Shown: piece after piece, positions 15,665 through 24,611 of the stretch
Position numbering within the stretch: the stretch's first letter is position 1
How the letters are laid out: each line of letters begins with the position of its first letter
Origin: Streptomyces sp. NBC_01233
GTDB lineage: Bacteria > Actinomycetota > Actinomycetes > Streptomycetales > Streptomycetaceae
Reading direction: 5' to 3'
Length of the DNA stretch: 64,000 nt
NCBI RefSeq assembly: GCF_035989305.1
Contig: NZ_CP108514.1
Coordinates: 8,598,501-8,662,500, forward strand
Made by a program: the position numbers and the translations under genes
Notes under the pieces: model-generated
What the model saw: the letters and a program-made list of their open reading frames with translations, nothing else
The model's database searches: none
Told to the model about the DNA's origin: nothing

Positions 15665-16771
15665 ATGGAGACGGAGCTGAGCAAGAAACTGGGAGTCGAG
15701 CACGCCATCTTCGGCTTCACGCCCTTCCCGGCGGTCGCCGCGGCCATCACCCGCGCGGGCGGCTTCGGCGTACTCGGTGCGGTCCGCTACACCGCTCCCG
15801 ACGACCTCAAGCGCGACCTCGACTGGATGCAGGCGCACACCGACGACAAGCCCTACGGCCTCGACGTCGTCATGCCCGCCAAGAAGGCCGTCGACGGCAT
15901 CAGCGAAGCCGGCATCGAGGCGATGATCCCGGCCGGGCACCGTGCCTTCGTCCGCGACACCCTCGCCAAGCACCACGTTCCCGAGCTCGCCGAAGGAGAG
16001 GCCTCCGGCTGGCGGATCACCGGCTGGATGGAGCAGGTCGCCCGCAACCAGCTCGACGTCGCCTTCGACTACCCCATCAAACTCCTGGCGAACGCCCTCG
16101 GTTCCCCGCCCGCCGACGTCATCGCCCGCGCCCACGACCACGGCGTCCTCGTCGCCGCCCTCGCCGGCAGCGCCAAGCACGCCCGCCGCCACGCGGAAGC
16201 CGGCATCGACATCGTCGTCGCCCAGGGCTACGAGGCCGGCGGCCACACCGGCGACATCGCCACCATGGTCCTGGTCCCCGAAGTCGCCGAAGCCGTCGCT
16301 CCGCTCCCGGTCCTCGCCGCCGGCGGCATCGGCAGCGGCGAGCAGATCGCCGCCGGACTCGCCCTCGGCGCCCAGGGCGCGTGGCTCGGTTCCCTCTGGC
16401 TGACCACCACCGAGTCCGACCTCCATTCGCGCGCCCTCACCGAGAAGCTGCTCGCCGCGGGCTCCGGCGACACCGTCCGCTCCCGCGCCCTCACCGGCAA
16501 GCCCGCCCGCCAGCTCCGCACCGAGTGGACCGACGCCTGGGACGACCCGGAGGGCCCGGGCGCGCTCCCCATGCCGCTCCAGGGCCTGCTCGTCGCCGAG
16601 GCCGTCTCCCGGATCCAGAAGTACGAGGTCCAGCCGCTGCTCGGCACCCCCGTCGGCCAGATCGTCGGGCGGATGAACAGCGAACGCAGCGTCCAGGCCG
16701 TCTTCGACGACCTCACCGCCGGGTTCGAGCGCGCCATCGACCGCATCAACCGCATCGCCGGCCGGGCCTGA
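15665..16771 (+). CDS. Nitronate monooxygenase / 2-nitropropane dioxygenase-like FMN enzyme
   Basis: 368 residues. ATG 15665 gives METELSKKLGVEHAIFGF, the usual start for this group. TIM-barrel FMN enzyme with the AAITRAGGFGVLGAVRY strand, AQGYEAGGHTGD (~188-199, the family signature that holds the catalytic His) and VLAAGGIGSGEQIAAGLALG (~217-236, FMN phosphate site). The C-terminal RMNSERSVQAVFDDL is typical of the actinobacterial subgroup found in sterol and fatty-acid catabolic clusters. First gene of an operon with the acyl-CoA synthetase; controlled by the operator 44 bp upstream. The physiological substrate may be a nitronate or an unknown enoyl-type compound. Confidence 0.9.
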   Translation: METELSKKLGVEHAIFGFTPFPAVAAAITRAGGFGVLGAVRYTAPDDLKRDLDWMQAHTDDKPYGLDVVMPAKKAVDGISEAGIEAMIPAGHRAFVRDTLAKHHVPELAEGEASGWRITGWMEQVARNQLDVAFDYPIKLLANALGSPPADVIARAHDHGVLVAALAGSAKHARRHAEAGIDIVVAQGYEAGGHTGDIATMVLVPEVAEAVAPLPVLAAGGIGSGEQIAAGLALGAQGAWLGSLWLTTTESDLHSRALTEKLLAAGSGDTVRSRALTGKPARQLRTEWTDAWDDPEGPGALPMPLQGLLVAEAVSRIQKYEVQPLLGTPVGQIVGRMNSERSVQAVFDDLTAGFERAIDRINRIAGRA

Positions 16772-16785
16772 GAGGTGTGATCAGC

Positions 16786-18366
16786 ATGAGTGACCAGCCT
16801 GCATGGGGGTCCCCCCGGACGAAGTCCGGGGGAGGCTTCTGGGCCCAGGCGGCCGCCGACCCCGAGCGCACCGTCCTCGTCACCCCCGAAGGCGAGGAGT
16901 GGACGGCCGGCCGGCTGCACGCCGACGTCAACCGCCTCGTCCACGGCCTGCGCGCCGCCGGTCTGAAGAAGGGGGACGTCTTCGCCGTCGTCCTCCCCAA
17001 CGGCGTCGAGTTCCTCACCGCCTACCTGGCCGCCTCCCAGGCCGGCTTCTACCTCGTCCCCGTCAACCACCACCTCGTCGGCCCCGAGATCGCCTGGATC
17101 GTCTCCGACTCCGGGGCCAAGGTGCTCATAGCCCACGAACGCTTCGCCGACGCCGCCACCGCCGCGGCCGACGAGGCCGCCCTCCCCGCGAGCCACCGCT
17201 ACGCCGTCGGAGCGGTCGTGGGCTTCCGCCCGTACCGGGACCTCCTCGAAGGACAGCCCGGGACGCCCCCCGGGGAGCGCACCCTCGGCTGGGTCATGAA
17301 CTACACCTCCGGCACCACCGGCCGCCCGCGCGGGATCCGCCGCCCGCTGCCGGGCAGGCTTCCGGAGGAGACGTACCTCGGCGGGTTCCTCGGCATCTTC
17401 GGCATCCGCCCCTTCGACGGCAACGTCCACCTGGTCTGCTCGCCGCTCTACCACACGGCCGTCCTCCAGTTCGCGGGCGCCGCCCTGCACATCGGGCACC
17501 CGCTGGTCCTGATGGACAAGTGGACCCCGCAGGAGATGCTGCGCCTGATCGACCGGCACGCGTGCACGCACACGCACATGGTCCCCACGCAGTTCCACCG
17601 GCTGCTCGCCCTCCCGCAGGAGACGAAGGACGCGTACGACGTCTCCTCGATGCGGCATGCCATCCACGGCGCCGCGCCCTGCCCCGACCACGTCAAAAGG
17701 GCGATGATCGACTGGTGGGGCGGCTGCGTGGAGGAGTACTACGCGGCGAGCGAGGGCGGCGGCGCCTTCGCGACCGCCGAGGACTGGCTGAAGAAGCCGG
17801 GAACCGTGGGCAAGGCCTGGCCGATCAGCGAACTGGCCGTCTTCGACGACGACGGCAACCGATTGCCCGCCGGGGAACTGGGCACCGTCTACATCAAGAT
17901 GAACACCGGCGGCTTCAGCTACCACAAGGACGAGGGCAAGACGAAGAAGAACCGCATCGGCGACTTCTTCACCGTCGGCGACCTCGGCCTGATGGACGAG
18001 GAGGGGTACCTCTTCCTCCGCGACCGCAAGATCGACATGATCATCTCCGGCGGGGTCAACATCTACCCGGCCGAGATCGAGTCGGCCCTGCTCACCCACC
18101 CGGCCGTCGCGGACGCCGCCGCCTTCGGCATCCCGCACGCCGACTGGGGCGAGGAGGTCAAGGCGGTCATCGAACCGGCCGAGGGCTTCGTCGCGGGCGA
18201 CGCGCTCGCCGCGGAGATCCTGCACCACTGCGAACGCCGGCTCGCCGGCTACAAGCGCCCCAAGACCGTCGACTTCATCGAGACGATGCCGCGCGATCCG
18301 AACGGCAAGCTCTACAAGCGGCGGCTGCGCGACCCGTACTGGGAGGGCCGCGACCGGGCCGTGTGA
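16786..18366 (+). CDS. Acyl-CoA synthetase (FadD-like, ANL superfamily) with repeat-derived N-terminal insert
   Basis: 526 residues; ATG 16786 is 14 bp after the nitronate monooxygenase stop, with GAGAGGTG as ribosome site. ANL core motifs: NYTSGTTGRPRG (~171-182, ATP loop), YYAASEGGG, VGDLGLMDEEGYLFLRDRK (~396-414), IISGGVNIYPAEIE and the C-terminal catalytic Lys in PNGKLYKRRL (~504-513). It activates carboxylic acids as CoA thioesters via an acyl-AMP; the context suggests sterol or branched side chains. Odd: residues 7-16 (WGSPRTKSGG) are encoded by a copy of the intergenic GC repeat, in frame. Confidence 0.93.
   Translation: MSDQPAWGSPRTKSGGGFWAQAAADPERTVLVTPEGEEWTAGRLHADVNRLVHGLRAAGLKKGDVFAVVLPNGVEFLTAYLAASQAGFYLVPVNHHLVGPEIAWIVSDSGAKVLIAHERFADAATAAADEAALPASHRYAVGAVVGFRPYRDLLEGQPGTPPGERTLGWVMNYTSGTTGRPRGIRRPLPGRLPEETYLGGFLGIFGIRPFDGNVHLVCSPLYHTAVLQFAGAALHIGHPLVLMDKWTPQEMLRLIDRHACTHTHMVPTQFHRLLALPQETKDAYDVSSMRHAIHGAAPCPDHVKRAMIDWWGGCVEEYYAASEGGGAFATAEDWLKKPGTVGKAWPISELAVFDDDGNRLPAGELGTVYIKMNTGGFSYHKDEGKTKKNRIGDFFTVGDLGLMDEEGYLFLRDRKIDMIISGGVNIYPAEIESALLTHPAVADAAAFGIPHADWGEEVKAVIEPAEGFVAGDALAAEILHHCERRLAGYKRPKTVDFIETMPRDPNGKLYKRRLRDPYWEGRDRAV
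16804..16835 (-). repeat. Fragment of the dispersed GC repeat inside the acyl-CoA synthetase CDS
   Basis: Thirty of 32 bases match the reverse complement of 37051-37082 (part of the intergenic repeat). It includes a self-complementary TCCCCCCGGAC / GTCCGGGGGA stem. The length and phase keep the reading frame open. Confidence 0.85.
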
Positions 18367-18427
18367 TCGCGCGGGATCCGGCCGATCCGGCTGATCCGCC
18401 GGTCCCGCTCGTCCAGCTGATCCCGCG

Positions 18428-19177
18428 TCACCAGGAGGTGAAGTCGTAGACCGCCGGGCAGTAGGGGTCCTCGGCCTCCGAGGCGTTCCAGTCGAGCTCG
18501 TCGCGTACGAGGGAGGGCAGCGCCGCCATCGTCCCGGTGAACCCCCCTCGTACGGCTCCCTCCCCGTCCCTCAGTGCGATGTCCACACCGATCCGCGCGG
18601 CCGGCCCGGCGGCCGCGGCGGTGCCGGCCGTCCGGTCGACGTACGGTCGTACCGTGGCGGGGCCGACCAGCAGGAAACCGGCGAGCAGCAGCTCGGGCTC
18701 GGGGTCCCGATCCCCGCCGTAGTAACCGATCATGGAGACGGCGGCGTGCAGCGCGTCGGTGAGGTCGTACGCGGGTTTCTCCAGGAACCGCCAGGTCGCG
18801 GGGCGGGCGTCGATGACGGGGATGCCCAGGCCGTCCGCGGCCGGGGCGGCGGCCGGGTCCGGTCCGCCGGCGGCCAGCTGCCGCAGCACCGCGGCGATGA
18901 CGCTCCACGGGATGTTGCAGTCGTGGGAGGCATCGACCAGGGGCAGGTCGTAGGCGACCGAACTGTCCAGGTCGCGGCCGTCCCACAGGACCACGCGGGT
19001 GGTGTCCGGGCGTCCCGGCGGCGGCACCACCCCGCGTACGGGCCGGCCCGCTTCCCCGGTGGCGCCCACGGCCCCGGGCGCCGGGGAGACGTGGCGCTGC
19101 AACGCCCTGACCACGACGCGGTGCAGTCCGTTCAGGTCCGCCTCGGTCCAGGCCGAGGGTGCGTCCGCTGAGGTCAT
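18428..19177 (-). CDS. Conserved actinobacterial hypothetical protein
   Basis: 249 residues from ATG 19177. I do not recognise a named domain. Visible traits are RVVLWDGRDLDSSVAYDLPL, DCNIPWSVIAAVLRQL, PATWRFLEKPAYDLTDALH, AAVSMIGYYGGDRDPEPELL and an acidic end DWNASEAEDPYCPAVYDFTSW split by short loops. No signal peptide or membrane segment. It faces the acyl-CoA synthetase gene tail to tail and stands alone. Codon use is normal for the neighbourhood, so it is very likely a real gene. Function unknown. Confidence 0.75.
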   Translation of the reverse strand: MTSADAPSAWTEADLNGLHRVVVRALQRHVSPAPGAVGATGEAGRPVRGVVPPPGRPDTTRVVLWDGRDLDSSVAYDLPLVDASHDCNIPWSVIAAVLRQLAAGGPDPAAAPAADGLGIPVIDARPATWRFLEKPAYDLTDALHAAVSMIGYYGGDRDPEPELLLAGFLLVGPATVRPYVDRTAGTAAAAGPAARIGVDIALRDGEGAVRGGFTGTMAALPSLVRDELDWNASEAEDPYCPAVYDFTSW

Positions 19178-19576
19178 GCCCCATTCTGCGGTGCCGTGCC
19201 CGGGTTTGCGGGGACACCGCACCAGACGCCCCGCCCCGCCTGACGCCCCGCCACGCCACGCCCGACACTCCCGCCACTGACCTGTCGCAGCGAAGTTAGT
19301 CGGCCGGGTCCTGCCGACCTGCGTGGACTATGTTGCGTGAGACGGGTTCTCCGAGGTGTTCCTGGTGGCTTCGTCGGTGACAGCCGGGCTCATGCACAAT
19401 TTCCGTGAGGACGATCAACGGGTTCGGTCTCGGTGTCTAGGGCCTGTCCGGCGGATCAGGCCGGGCGGCCCACCGGCGCTGAATCGCTGTAGCGATCCGC
19501 CGGATAAGGTGGAGCAGGTTGGGCCCGTCGATAAATACCTCGACATCGGTCGCGGTGATCGGGGACGCTTCGCGCG
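19178..19576. other. Gene-free stretch with possible IS remnant
   Basis: About 400 bp upstream of the DinB gene. Nothing codes convincingly. It is less GC-biased than its surroundings. Around 19440 it holds GGCCTGTCCGGCGGATCAGG, which resembles the terminal repeats of Streptomyces IS elements, with an inverted partner 36 bp on (see 19447-19504). Likely the trace of a lost element, inferred. Confidence 0.4.
19447..19504. repeat. Inverted repeat TCCGGCGGATC ... GATCCGCCGGA
   Basis: Perfect 11-bp arms at 19447-19457 and 19494-19504 with a 36-bp centre. CCTGTCCGGCGGATC is a sequence commonly found at Streptomyces IS ends; two such ends this close look like a miniature or collapsed element. It may alternatively be a regulatory hairpin of the DinB gene. 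Confidence 0.5.
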
Positions 19577-20083
19577 ATGACCAGAATCGACGACACACCT
19601 CCCGCGTGGGACGAGCGCACCCAGCTCACCACGTTCCTCGACTACACACGTGACACCGCCCGCGCCAAGTGCGAGGGCGTCTCCGCAGAGAACGCTCGCA
19701 AGGCGCTCCTGTCGGGCTCACCGCTGATGACCATGAGCGGAGTGATCAACCACCTCCGCTGGGTCGAGTACTACTGGTTCCAGGTGGTCTTCCTCGGCGA
19801 GGAAGACCGGGGCCCCTGGACCGAGGAGGACCCCGACCGCGAGATGCGTATCGCCGTCGACTTCCCACTCACGCAGTTGCTCGACGAATACGCCGAACAG
19901 AGCGCCTGCTACCGCGAACTGGTCGCCGGGAACGGCCTGGACGACCAGGCCAAGCGAGCCGTCCGCAACGGCCTCCACGTCGACCTGCGCTGGATCCTCC
20001 TCCACCTCACCGAGGAAACAGCCCGCCACAACGGCCACCTGGACATCCTGCGCGAGATGCTCGACGGCACGACCGGCGACTAG
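19577..20083 (+). CDS. DinB-family (DUF664) putative metal-dependent enzyme
   Basis: 168 residues from ATG 19577. A four-helix DinB/MDMPI fold: ERTQLTTFLDYTRDTARAKC, the metal-site helix SGVINHLRWVEYYWFQVVF (His ~56) and the C-terminal LRWILLHLTEETARHNGHLD (His ~146 and ~150), which together supply the three His typical of the family. Actinobacterial members may use mycothiol. The Tn7-like element begins directly after this gene. Function not specified by the sequence. Confidence 0.9.
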   Translation: MTRIDDTPPAWDERTQLTTFLDYTRDTARAKCEGVSAENARKALLSGSPLMTMSGVINHLRWVEYYWFQVVFLGEEDRGPWTEEDPDREMRIAVDFPLTQLLDEYAEQSACYRELVAGNGLDDQAKRAVRNGLHVDLRWILLHLTEETARHNGHLDILREMLDGTTGD

Positions 20084-20144
20084 ATCCGGCGGAGATCATG
20101 GGCGGAGCCAGAGTCGGATCGAGGCGACGGCGACGGTGCCGTGG

Positions 20145-20312
20145 GGGCGGCTCGCAGAGGTAGGTCCGAAGGTGTCCGGCCCTGAGATGGTTGGCGGCAG
20201 CGAGGCGTTCGATGAAGGAATTGAATCCCTCGCCGGCGATGGGCCGGACCTGGATGGGCAGTGCGATCAGGCGGCCGGGTCGATGGTGGGCTTGCTTCTG
20301 CCGGTTCCTCAT
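20145..20312 (-). pseudogene. Second TniQ, N-terminal fragment only
   Basis: Starts at ATG 20312, overlapping the stop of the first tniQ by ATGA. It reads ALPIQVRPIAGEGFNSFIER and LAAANHLRAGHLRTYLCEPP, closely parallel to the first TniQ (LPVQVAPRLGEETDSFIRRL, ARANHLKPSYLHGYLCGPP). TniQ similarity ends near 20145 and the open frame then runs senselessly into the DinB gene. About 55 of the usual 200 or more residues remain. A truncation at the transposon end. Confidence 0.75.
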
Positions 20313-20935
20313 GGCTGCTGGTAGCGCTTCATGTGCCGGCCGCGGTGGATGTAGTAGAGCAGGGACGAGTAGGACACGGAGTAGTCGTGCGCATCCATCA
20401 GCTCCGCCCAGATGGCTCTGCCGCGAGCCCCTCGGGCGAGCATGTCGTCGACCAGGAGGATGACGGGGATCATGACCGGATCCTTGCGGAACTTCACAAC
20501 ACGATCAGCGGGCCGTGCGGTGTCCAGCACGCGCCGTACTGCTCGCTGTGAGACCTCGTAACGCTCAGACAGTGCACGAATGGTCATGGTCCCGTCGCGC
20601 GCGTCATTGGCGATGAGGAAGGACATTTCGCCACGGTTCGGAAACAGGTCCTTGCCGGGGTAACGGGGGTTGGGCTTGAGGCGCCTTCGGGGCGAACTTG
20701 CGTCCGCGAGCGCCCGCTCCAGTGCCTGGGGAGACCGTCCGGCGGCGTCGGCGAGTCGGTCCAGGAGGGGTTTGCCGAACCAGAACGGCGGTCCGCAGAG
20801 GTATCCGTGCAGGTAGCTGGGCTTGAGGTGGTTGGCGCGGGCGAGACGTCGGATGAAGGAGTCGGTTTCCTCACCGAGTCGCGGTGCGACCTGGACGGGC
20901 AGCCGGGCCAGCCGCCCCGGCAGGGCCCCGGTCAT
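20309..20935 (-). CDS. tniQ: TniQ-family transposition target selector
   Basis: 208 residues; ATG 20935 overlaps the tniB stop (ATGA). N-terminal TniQ domain: RLPVQVAPRLGEETDSFIRR, LARANHLKPSYLHGYLCGPP. Then the middle (LFPNRGEMSFLIANDA) leads to an HTH (TIRALSERYEVSQRAVRRVL) and a C-terminal helical region ending HMKRYQQP. TniQ/TnsD proteins choose the insertion site and recruit the ATPase. The short length resembles TniQ of Tn5053/Tn552-like systems more than the long TnsD. No lesion seen. Confidence 0.85.
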   Translation of the reverse strand: MTGALPGRLARLPVQVAPRLGEETDSFIRRLARANHLKPSYLHGYLCGPPFWFGKPLLDRLADAAGRSPQALERALADASSPRRRLKPNPRYPGKDLFPNRGEMSFLIANDARDGTMTIRALSERYEVSQRAVRRVLDTARPADRVVKFRKDPVMIPVILLVDDMLARGARGRAIWAELMDAHDYSVSYSSLLYYIHRGRHMKRYQQP

Positions 20936-21978
20936 AGGGTGGCCGCCTTCTTCAGTGGCTTCCCCCTGGTCTCCGCAGCGTGGTCCAGGGGGATCGCGTC
21001 GATCCCTTCCTTGGTCACGCGTTCGGTGCCGGTCAGGATCGCGTCGATCGCGGCCCCTCGGATGGCATGGGACAACGCTCCGATCATGCCGTCAGCCCGG
21101 TTGTGGAGGTAACGGTCCAGCTTGACCAGGCTGCCCGGCGGGTGACCGTGCAGCAGCAGGGTCGCCTCCATGGTCGCGACCAGGCCCTTCCACTCCTCGC
21201 CATAGGGGAACGGGCGGGTGGGGACGAGGGTGAAACGGCCCGCGATCTGAGCGCCCCGGGTGCCGGCCAACAGCTCGCTGGTTTCGAGATTGATGCCCGC
21301 GTAAACGAGTCGCCGGAATCCGCTCGGAGAAGTACTTCAGCGTGTCGGAGACCTCGGCTCCGGCCCGTGTGACCTGCGAGACGTTGTGGATCTCATCGAC
21401 AAGGACCAGGCCGGTGCGGGTGTCAGTACAGACGCCGACCACCGCCTCGATGATGTCCGTCATGTTCGACCTGCCCCGGACCGGCAGGCCCAGGAAACGC
21501 GCAAATTCGGCGGCGACCATGCGGGCCGTCGCCGCGGGCGGGACGGTGATGTAGAGCACCGGGATGCGGTCGGTGGAGTTCGGATGACGGGCCCGGTCGA
21601 GGAGCTCGTGGGCGAGCCCGAGCTGGGTGATGGCGCTGGTTTTGCCGTGCCGGGCAGCCCAGAGACCATCAGGCCGCGGCGGGCACTGATCGCGTGCCGG
21701 TTGAGCAAGACCAGCCTGCGGCCGCAGACCACCGTCTTCTCGACGAACGAGGTGGCGACCACGAGCATCCGGGCGTGATGATCGAGCCGGTCCTCGTCGT
21801 AGAGCGTCCGCTCAGCCGCAGACAGCCTTCGCAATTGATCCGCAGACAGCATGACCACGGGCTGGGGCGGGCCGGCGGTGAACCTCCGCCATTCGTCCAG
21901 GGTGGTCAGCTGCAGGTTGGCCTCGGCGTCGGCCTCCTGCAGAACGGTATGCCGGACTGGCGGTTCGGAGATGGTCAC
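20932..21978 (-). pseudogene. tniB: TniB/TnsC-type AAA+ transposition ATPase, two frameshifts
   Basis: Start ATG 21978 overlaps the tnsB stop. It reads through HARMLVVATSFVEKTVVCGR and ARRGLMVSGLPGT. Near 21645, inside the Walker A loop, the frame shifts; the other register continues KTSAITQLGLAHELLDRARH, PVLYITVPPAATARMVAAEF, Walker B GLVLVDEIHNVSQ and SDTLKYFSERIPAT. Near 21315 a second shift leads to LVYAGINLETSELLAG, GRFTLVPTRPFPYGEEW and the C-terminal TKEGIDAIPL to the stop at 20932. Joined, all AAA+ motifs are present, so decay is recent or the two indels are sequence errors. As written, no full ATPase can be made. Confidence 0.82.
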
Positions 21979-23827
21979 GTGCGCCTCCAGGGGTTCGCGA
22001 GCGGGTCGAACAGGCCCAGCGGGATGACCTCGGCCAGCTCGGTGTCCGCCTGGTGTTCCTGAGCGTCCTCGGCGACGGGCGGATCGGGGGCCGACCGCTC
22101 GGAGACGGTGGCCCGGGTCCGAGCGGCGACGCGCCGGGACCGCTTGGCCGCGGGGCCCGTCTTCGGAGCGGGGCCGTCATGAGCCCGTCGCAGCAGGGTT
22201 GCAGCGGCGTCCGCGATCTGTTCCTCGGTGCCGCCGGGGACCTGTTCGCAGGCGTGGTCCCAGGCCAGCTCTCCGAACGGGACGCCGACGCGGCGCAGGT
22301 GCTTCCAGAACACTGTGATCCACCGATCGTGCTGGCGGTCGCGTACCCAGATCCGGGAGATGTCGTAGGGATCATGGTGGATCTCCCACAACCCCTTCTT
22401 CTCCACCACCCCGGAATGCTGGCGGCGCAGAGGGCCCAACTCCATATCGTCGTAGGTGCGGTGTTTGATCCGGATGCCGTAGCTGTTGATCGCCTGCCAG
22501 CGCTCAGGCAACAGCTCGATGTAGTCCTCGCCGTTCAGCGGGACCGGGACGTAGCCGCAGGACCGCAGCAACATCGCGTACTTCTCGTTCGGCGAGAACG
22601 CCCGCTTCGGAGCGTCCGGGTCGCGCAGCCCGTCATGTGGTCTCGTCTGCCAGACGGCGATGATCCACTCGTCGAGAAGATTCTGGAGTTCGGGCAGCGA
22701 CCACAAGGGCCCGTCTCCCAGCTTCCGGCCACGGCGGTCCGGGTTCGAGCCGGTGTAACCCGCGACGAACTGGGCGAACAGCGTGGCCACCGAGCCCAGA
22801 GTCTTCTCGATCGTTCCCTTGTCGGTCGGCGTCGCCTTGTGGGCCGGTTGCAGATTGATGCCCAGATATCGGCAGGAGGCACGGAAGTTGTTCGAGATGA
22901 ACACCTTGCCGTGGTCGCAGACGATCGTCTCCGGAACGATCACCGGCCGTGCTGCCGCGTGCTCCAGGCGCTCGTCCAAGCTCAGCAACCGCCGGTGCGG
23001 CAGCACCGAACGGGACATTCGCAGAGCCTCTGACCAGCCAGGACGCATCGCCTCCGGAGTGACGCTTCGTCCGCTGCCTTGGTGGTCGGCCGTAGCACCG
23101 CAGCCGTGATCGACCTGGTCGCGATATCGACCATTGCGGTCAACTCGACCTTCTCCGCGATCCCGTCGTCCAGCCGCACCAGCACATCCAGCGGGGTCGA
23201 GTCGATCTGCATCAGCTCACCCGGAGCACTTGCCGGGACTTCCCCGAACGGGCCGGGCGGCCGGGCGTTGACCGACCGGCGGGCGCTGGCCGACCCCGTC
23301 GCGTGAGTGCCGATCGCCAACTTGTCGTAGAGCCGGTAGAGGGTGGCCCGTGAGGGAACCTCGATGGCGGCGGCGTCCTTGCGGCGGGCCAGGATCTCCT
23401 TCGCCCGCCAGACGATGAACCCGATCGTCTTCGACGAATCCTCGCCTGTCTCGCCGATCGCCTGCCGCATCGCCTCCACCACCGCATCGACCTTGCCGAA
23501 GACCGGCATCTGCTTGGCCGACCGGCCATCCGCCAGTCCGATCAACCCGTCTCGCTGATAGCGCTGGCGCCGCTGCTTGACCCCGCTGGCCGTCACCTGA
23601 TGCCCGGCCGCCGTCAGCTCGGCAGCCTTCGCGCGCTCGCGCTCAGCGAGTGAATGCCGCTTCGGGTCGAACTGCGGCCGGGGAACCGCTCCTTCGGCGG
23701 CGTCCGGAGCAAGGCCGTGCATCACCTCCAGGATGTGCTCCTCCCACCAGCAGGCCCGTTCGGCCGCCGTCTCGGGAAACTCCGCGAGCCGGGCTGTGGG
23801 CGGGACCTTCCGCCCCCTCCCGCTCAC
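21975..23827 (-). pseudogene. tnsB: TniA/TnsB-type DDE transposase, one frameshift
   Basis: ATG 23827 overlaps the tnsA stop. Residues 1-250 hold HTH segments (LTAAGHQVTASGVKQRRQRY, SRATLYRLYDKLAIG) and the first catalytic Asp in ELMQIDSTPLDVLVRLDD. Near 23060 the frame shifts; the other register gives EAMRPGWSEALRMSRSVLPH, the second Asp in TIVCDHGKVFISNNFRA and the Glu in ATPTDKGTIEKTLGSV. The Mu-type C-terminal beta barrel (RWQAINSYGIRIKHRTYDD, then WVRDRQHDRWITV) follows, with the stop at 21975. All three catalytic acidic residues survive across the shift. A single-base event; repair would restore a ~620-residue protein. Confidence 0.85.
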
Positions 23828-24606
23828 CCGACACCCCTGCTGGTCAGGCCCACGACCGTGCGCGGTCCCATCAGCTCGACCGACAGATCCGCAGCGGCCA
23901 GCTCCTGAATCCAGAGGAGATGGAACAGGGCCGGCAGCATCGCGAGCCGGTCACCGGCCGCATCCGCCCCGTCCAGCAGCGGCCTCGGAGTCGCGAAGAC
24001 CTCGCGCAGCCGGTCCACGGCCGTGCGGTGCAGGCACCGCGGGTGCCGGTAACGTGACAGCCACCGGACATTCGCCGCCAGCACCGCCTCCGGCACCCCG
24101 ACCCGCTCGAATCCCCACCCCGCCTGAGCACAGGCGAACTGGGTCACCTCGAACGCCTCCGCGTCCTTGGGCTCGATCCGCTCATCCGCGCGGACGTCTA
24201 TGACCACTGCCGAGCCGTCCGCGCGGCGTACGAAGTAGTCCGGGGCGTGCCGACGCTCCCGCTTGCCGTCGTGCCAGTGCAGCCAGAACGGCTGCGAGGC
24301 GATCCCCACGACGCCGGGATCGGAGTCCATGAGCACAAGCCGGTCCCGTTCCAGCCAGGACTCGAAGCCGACGTGCTGCCCGGTCGTCGCTGACCAGTAC
24401 CAGCCGGAGAAGTGACGCTCACCACGAGACCACCGAAACGGCCGTACGGGCGGTGTGTCCTCAAAGCGGGCCGTCACACAGTCCAGCAGTGGACGCCGTC
24501 GCCGCTGGCGTACAGCGTCCACGTACGACAGCTCGACGTACGTCTCCGCAAGATCCACTCCAGCCAGCACAGCCACCCAGTCCCCCCCCAGTGCGTCCAT
24601 CCGCAC
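23824..24606 (-). CDS. tnsA: TnsA-like endonuclease subunit
   Basis: 260 residues from ATG 24606. The restriction-enzyme-like core reads HVGFESWLERDRLVLMDSDP (Glu ~82), then ASQPFWLHW, HAPDYFVRR (Asp ~121) and VVIDVRADERI, the PD-(D/E)xK-type arrangement of TnsA N-terminal domains. It cuts the non-transferred 5' strands so that the element moves by cut-and-paste. First gene of the minus-strand operon; the next, tnsB, starts within its stop (ATGA). No frame lesion, unlike its two partners. Confidence 0.85.
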   Translation of the reverse strand: MRMDALGGDWVAVLAGVDLAETYVELSYVDAVRQRRRRPLLDCVTARFEDTPPVRPFRWSRGERHFSGWYWSATTGQHVGFESWLERDRLVLMDSDPGVVGIASQPFWLHWHDGKRERRHAPDYFVRRADGSAVVIDVRADERIEPKDAEAFEVTQFACAQAGWGFERVGVPEAVLAANVRWLSRYRHPRCLHRTAVDRLREVFATPRPLLDGADAAGDRLAMLPALFHLLWIQELAAADLSVELMGPRTVVGLTSRGVG

Positions 24607-24611
24607 GCCTA

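Noticed and set aside
18370..18427. Terminator hairpin CGCGGGATC ... GATCCCGCG
   Set aside because: The arms are exact but the loop is 40 bases; too weak to call with confidence.
21300..23100. Programmed frameshifting of tniB and tnsB
   Set aside because: I see no slippery heptamer plus stem at the breaks, and three shifts in two genes fit decay or error better.
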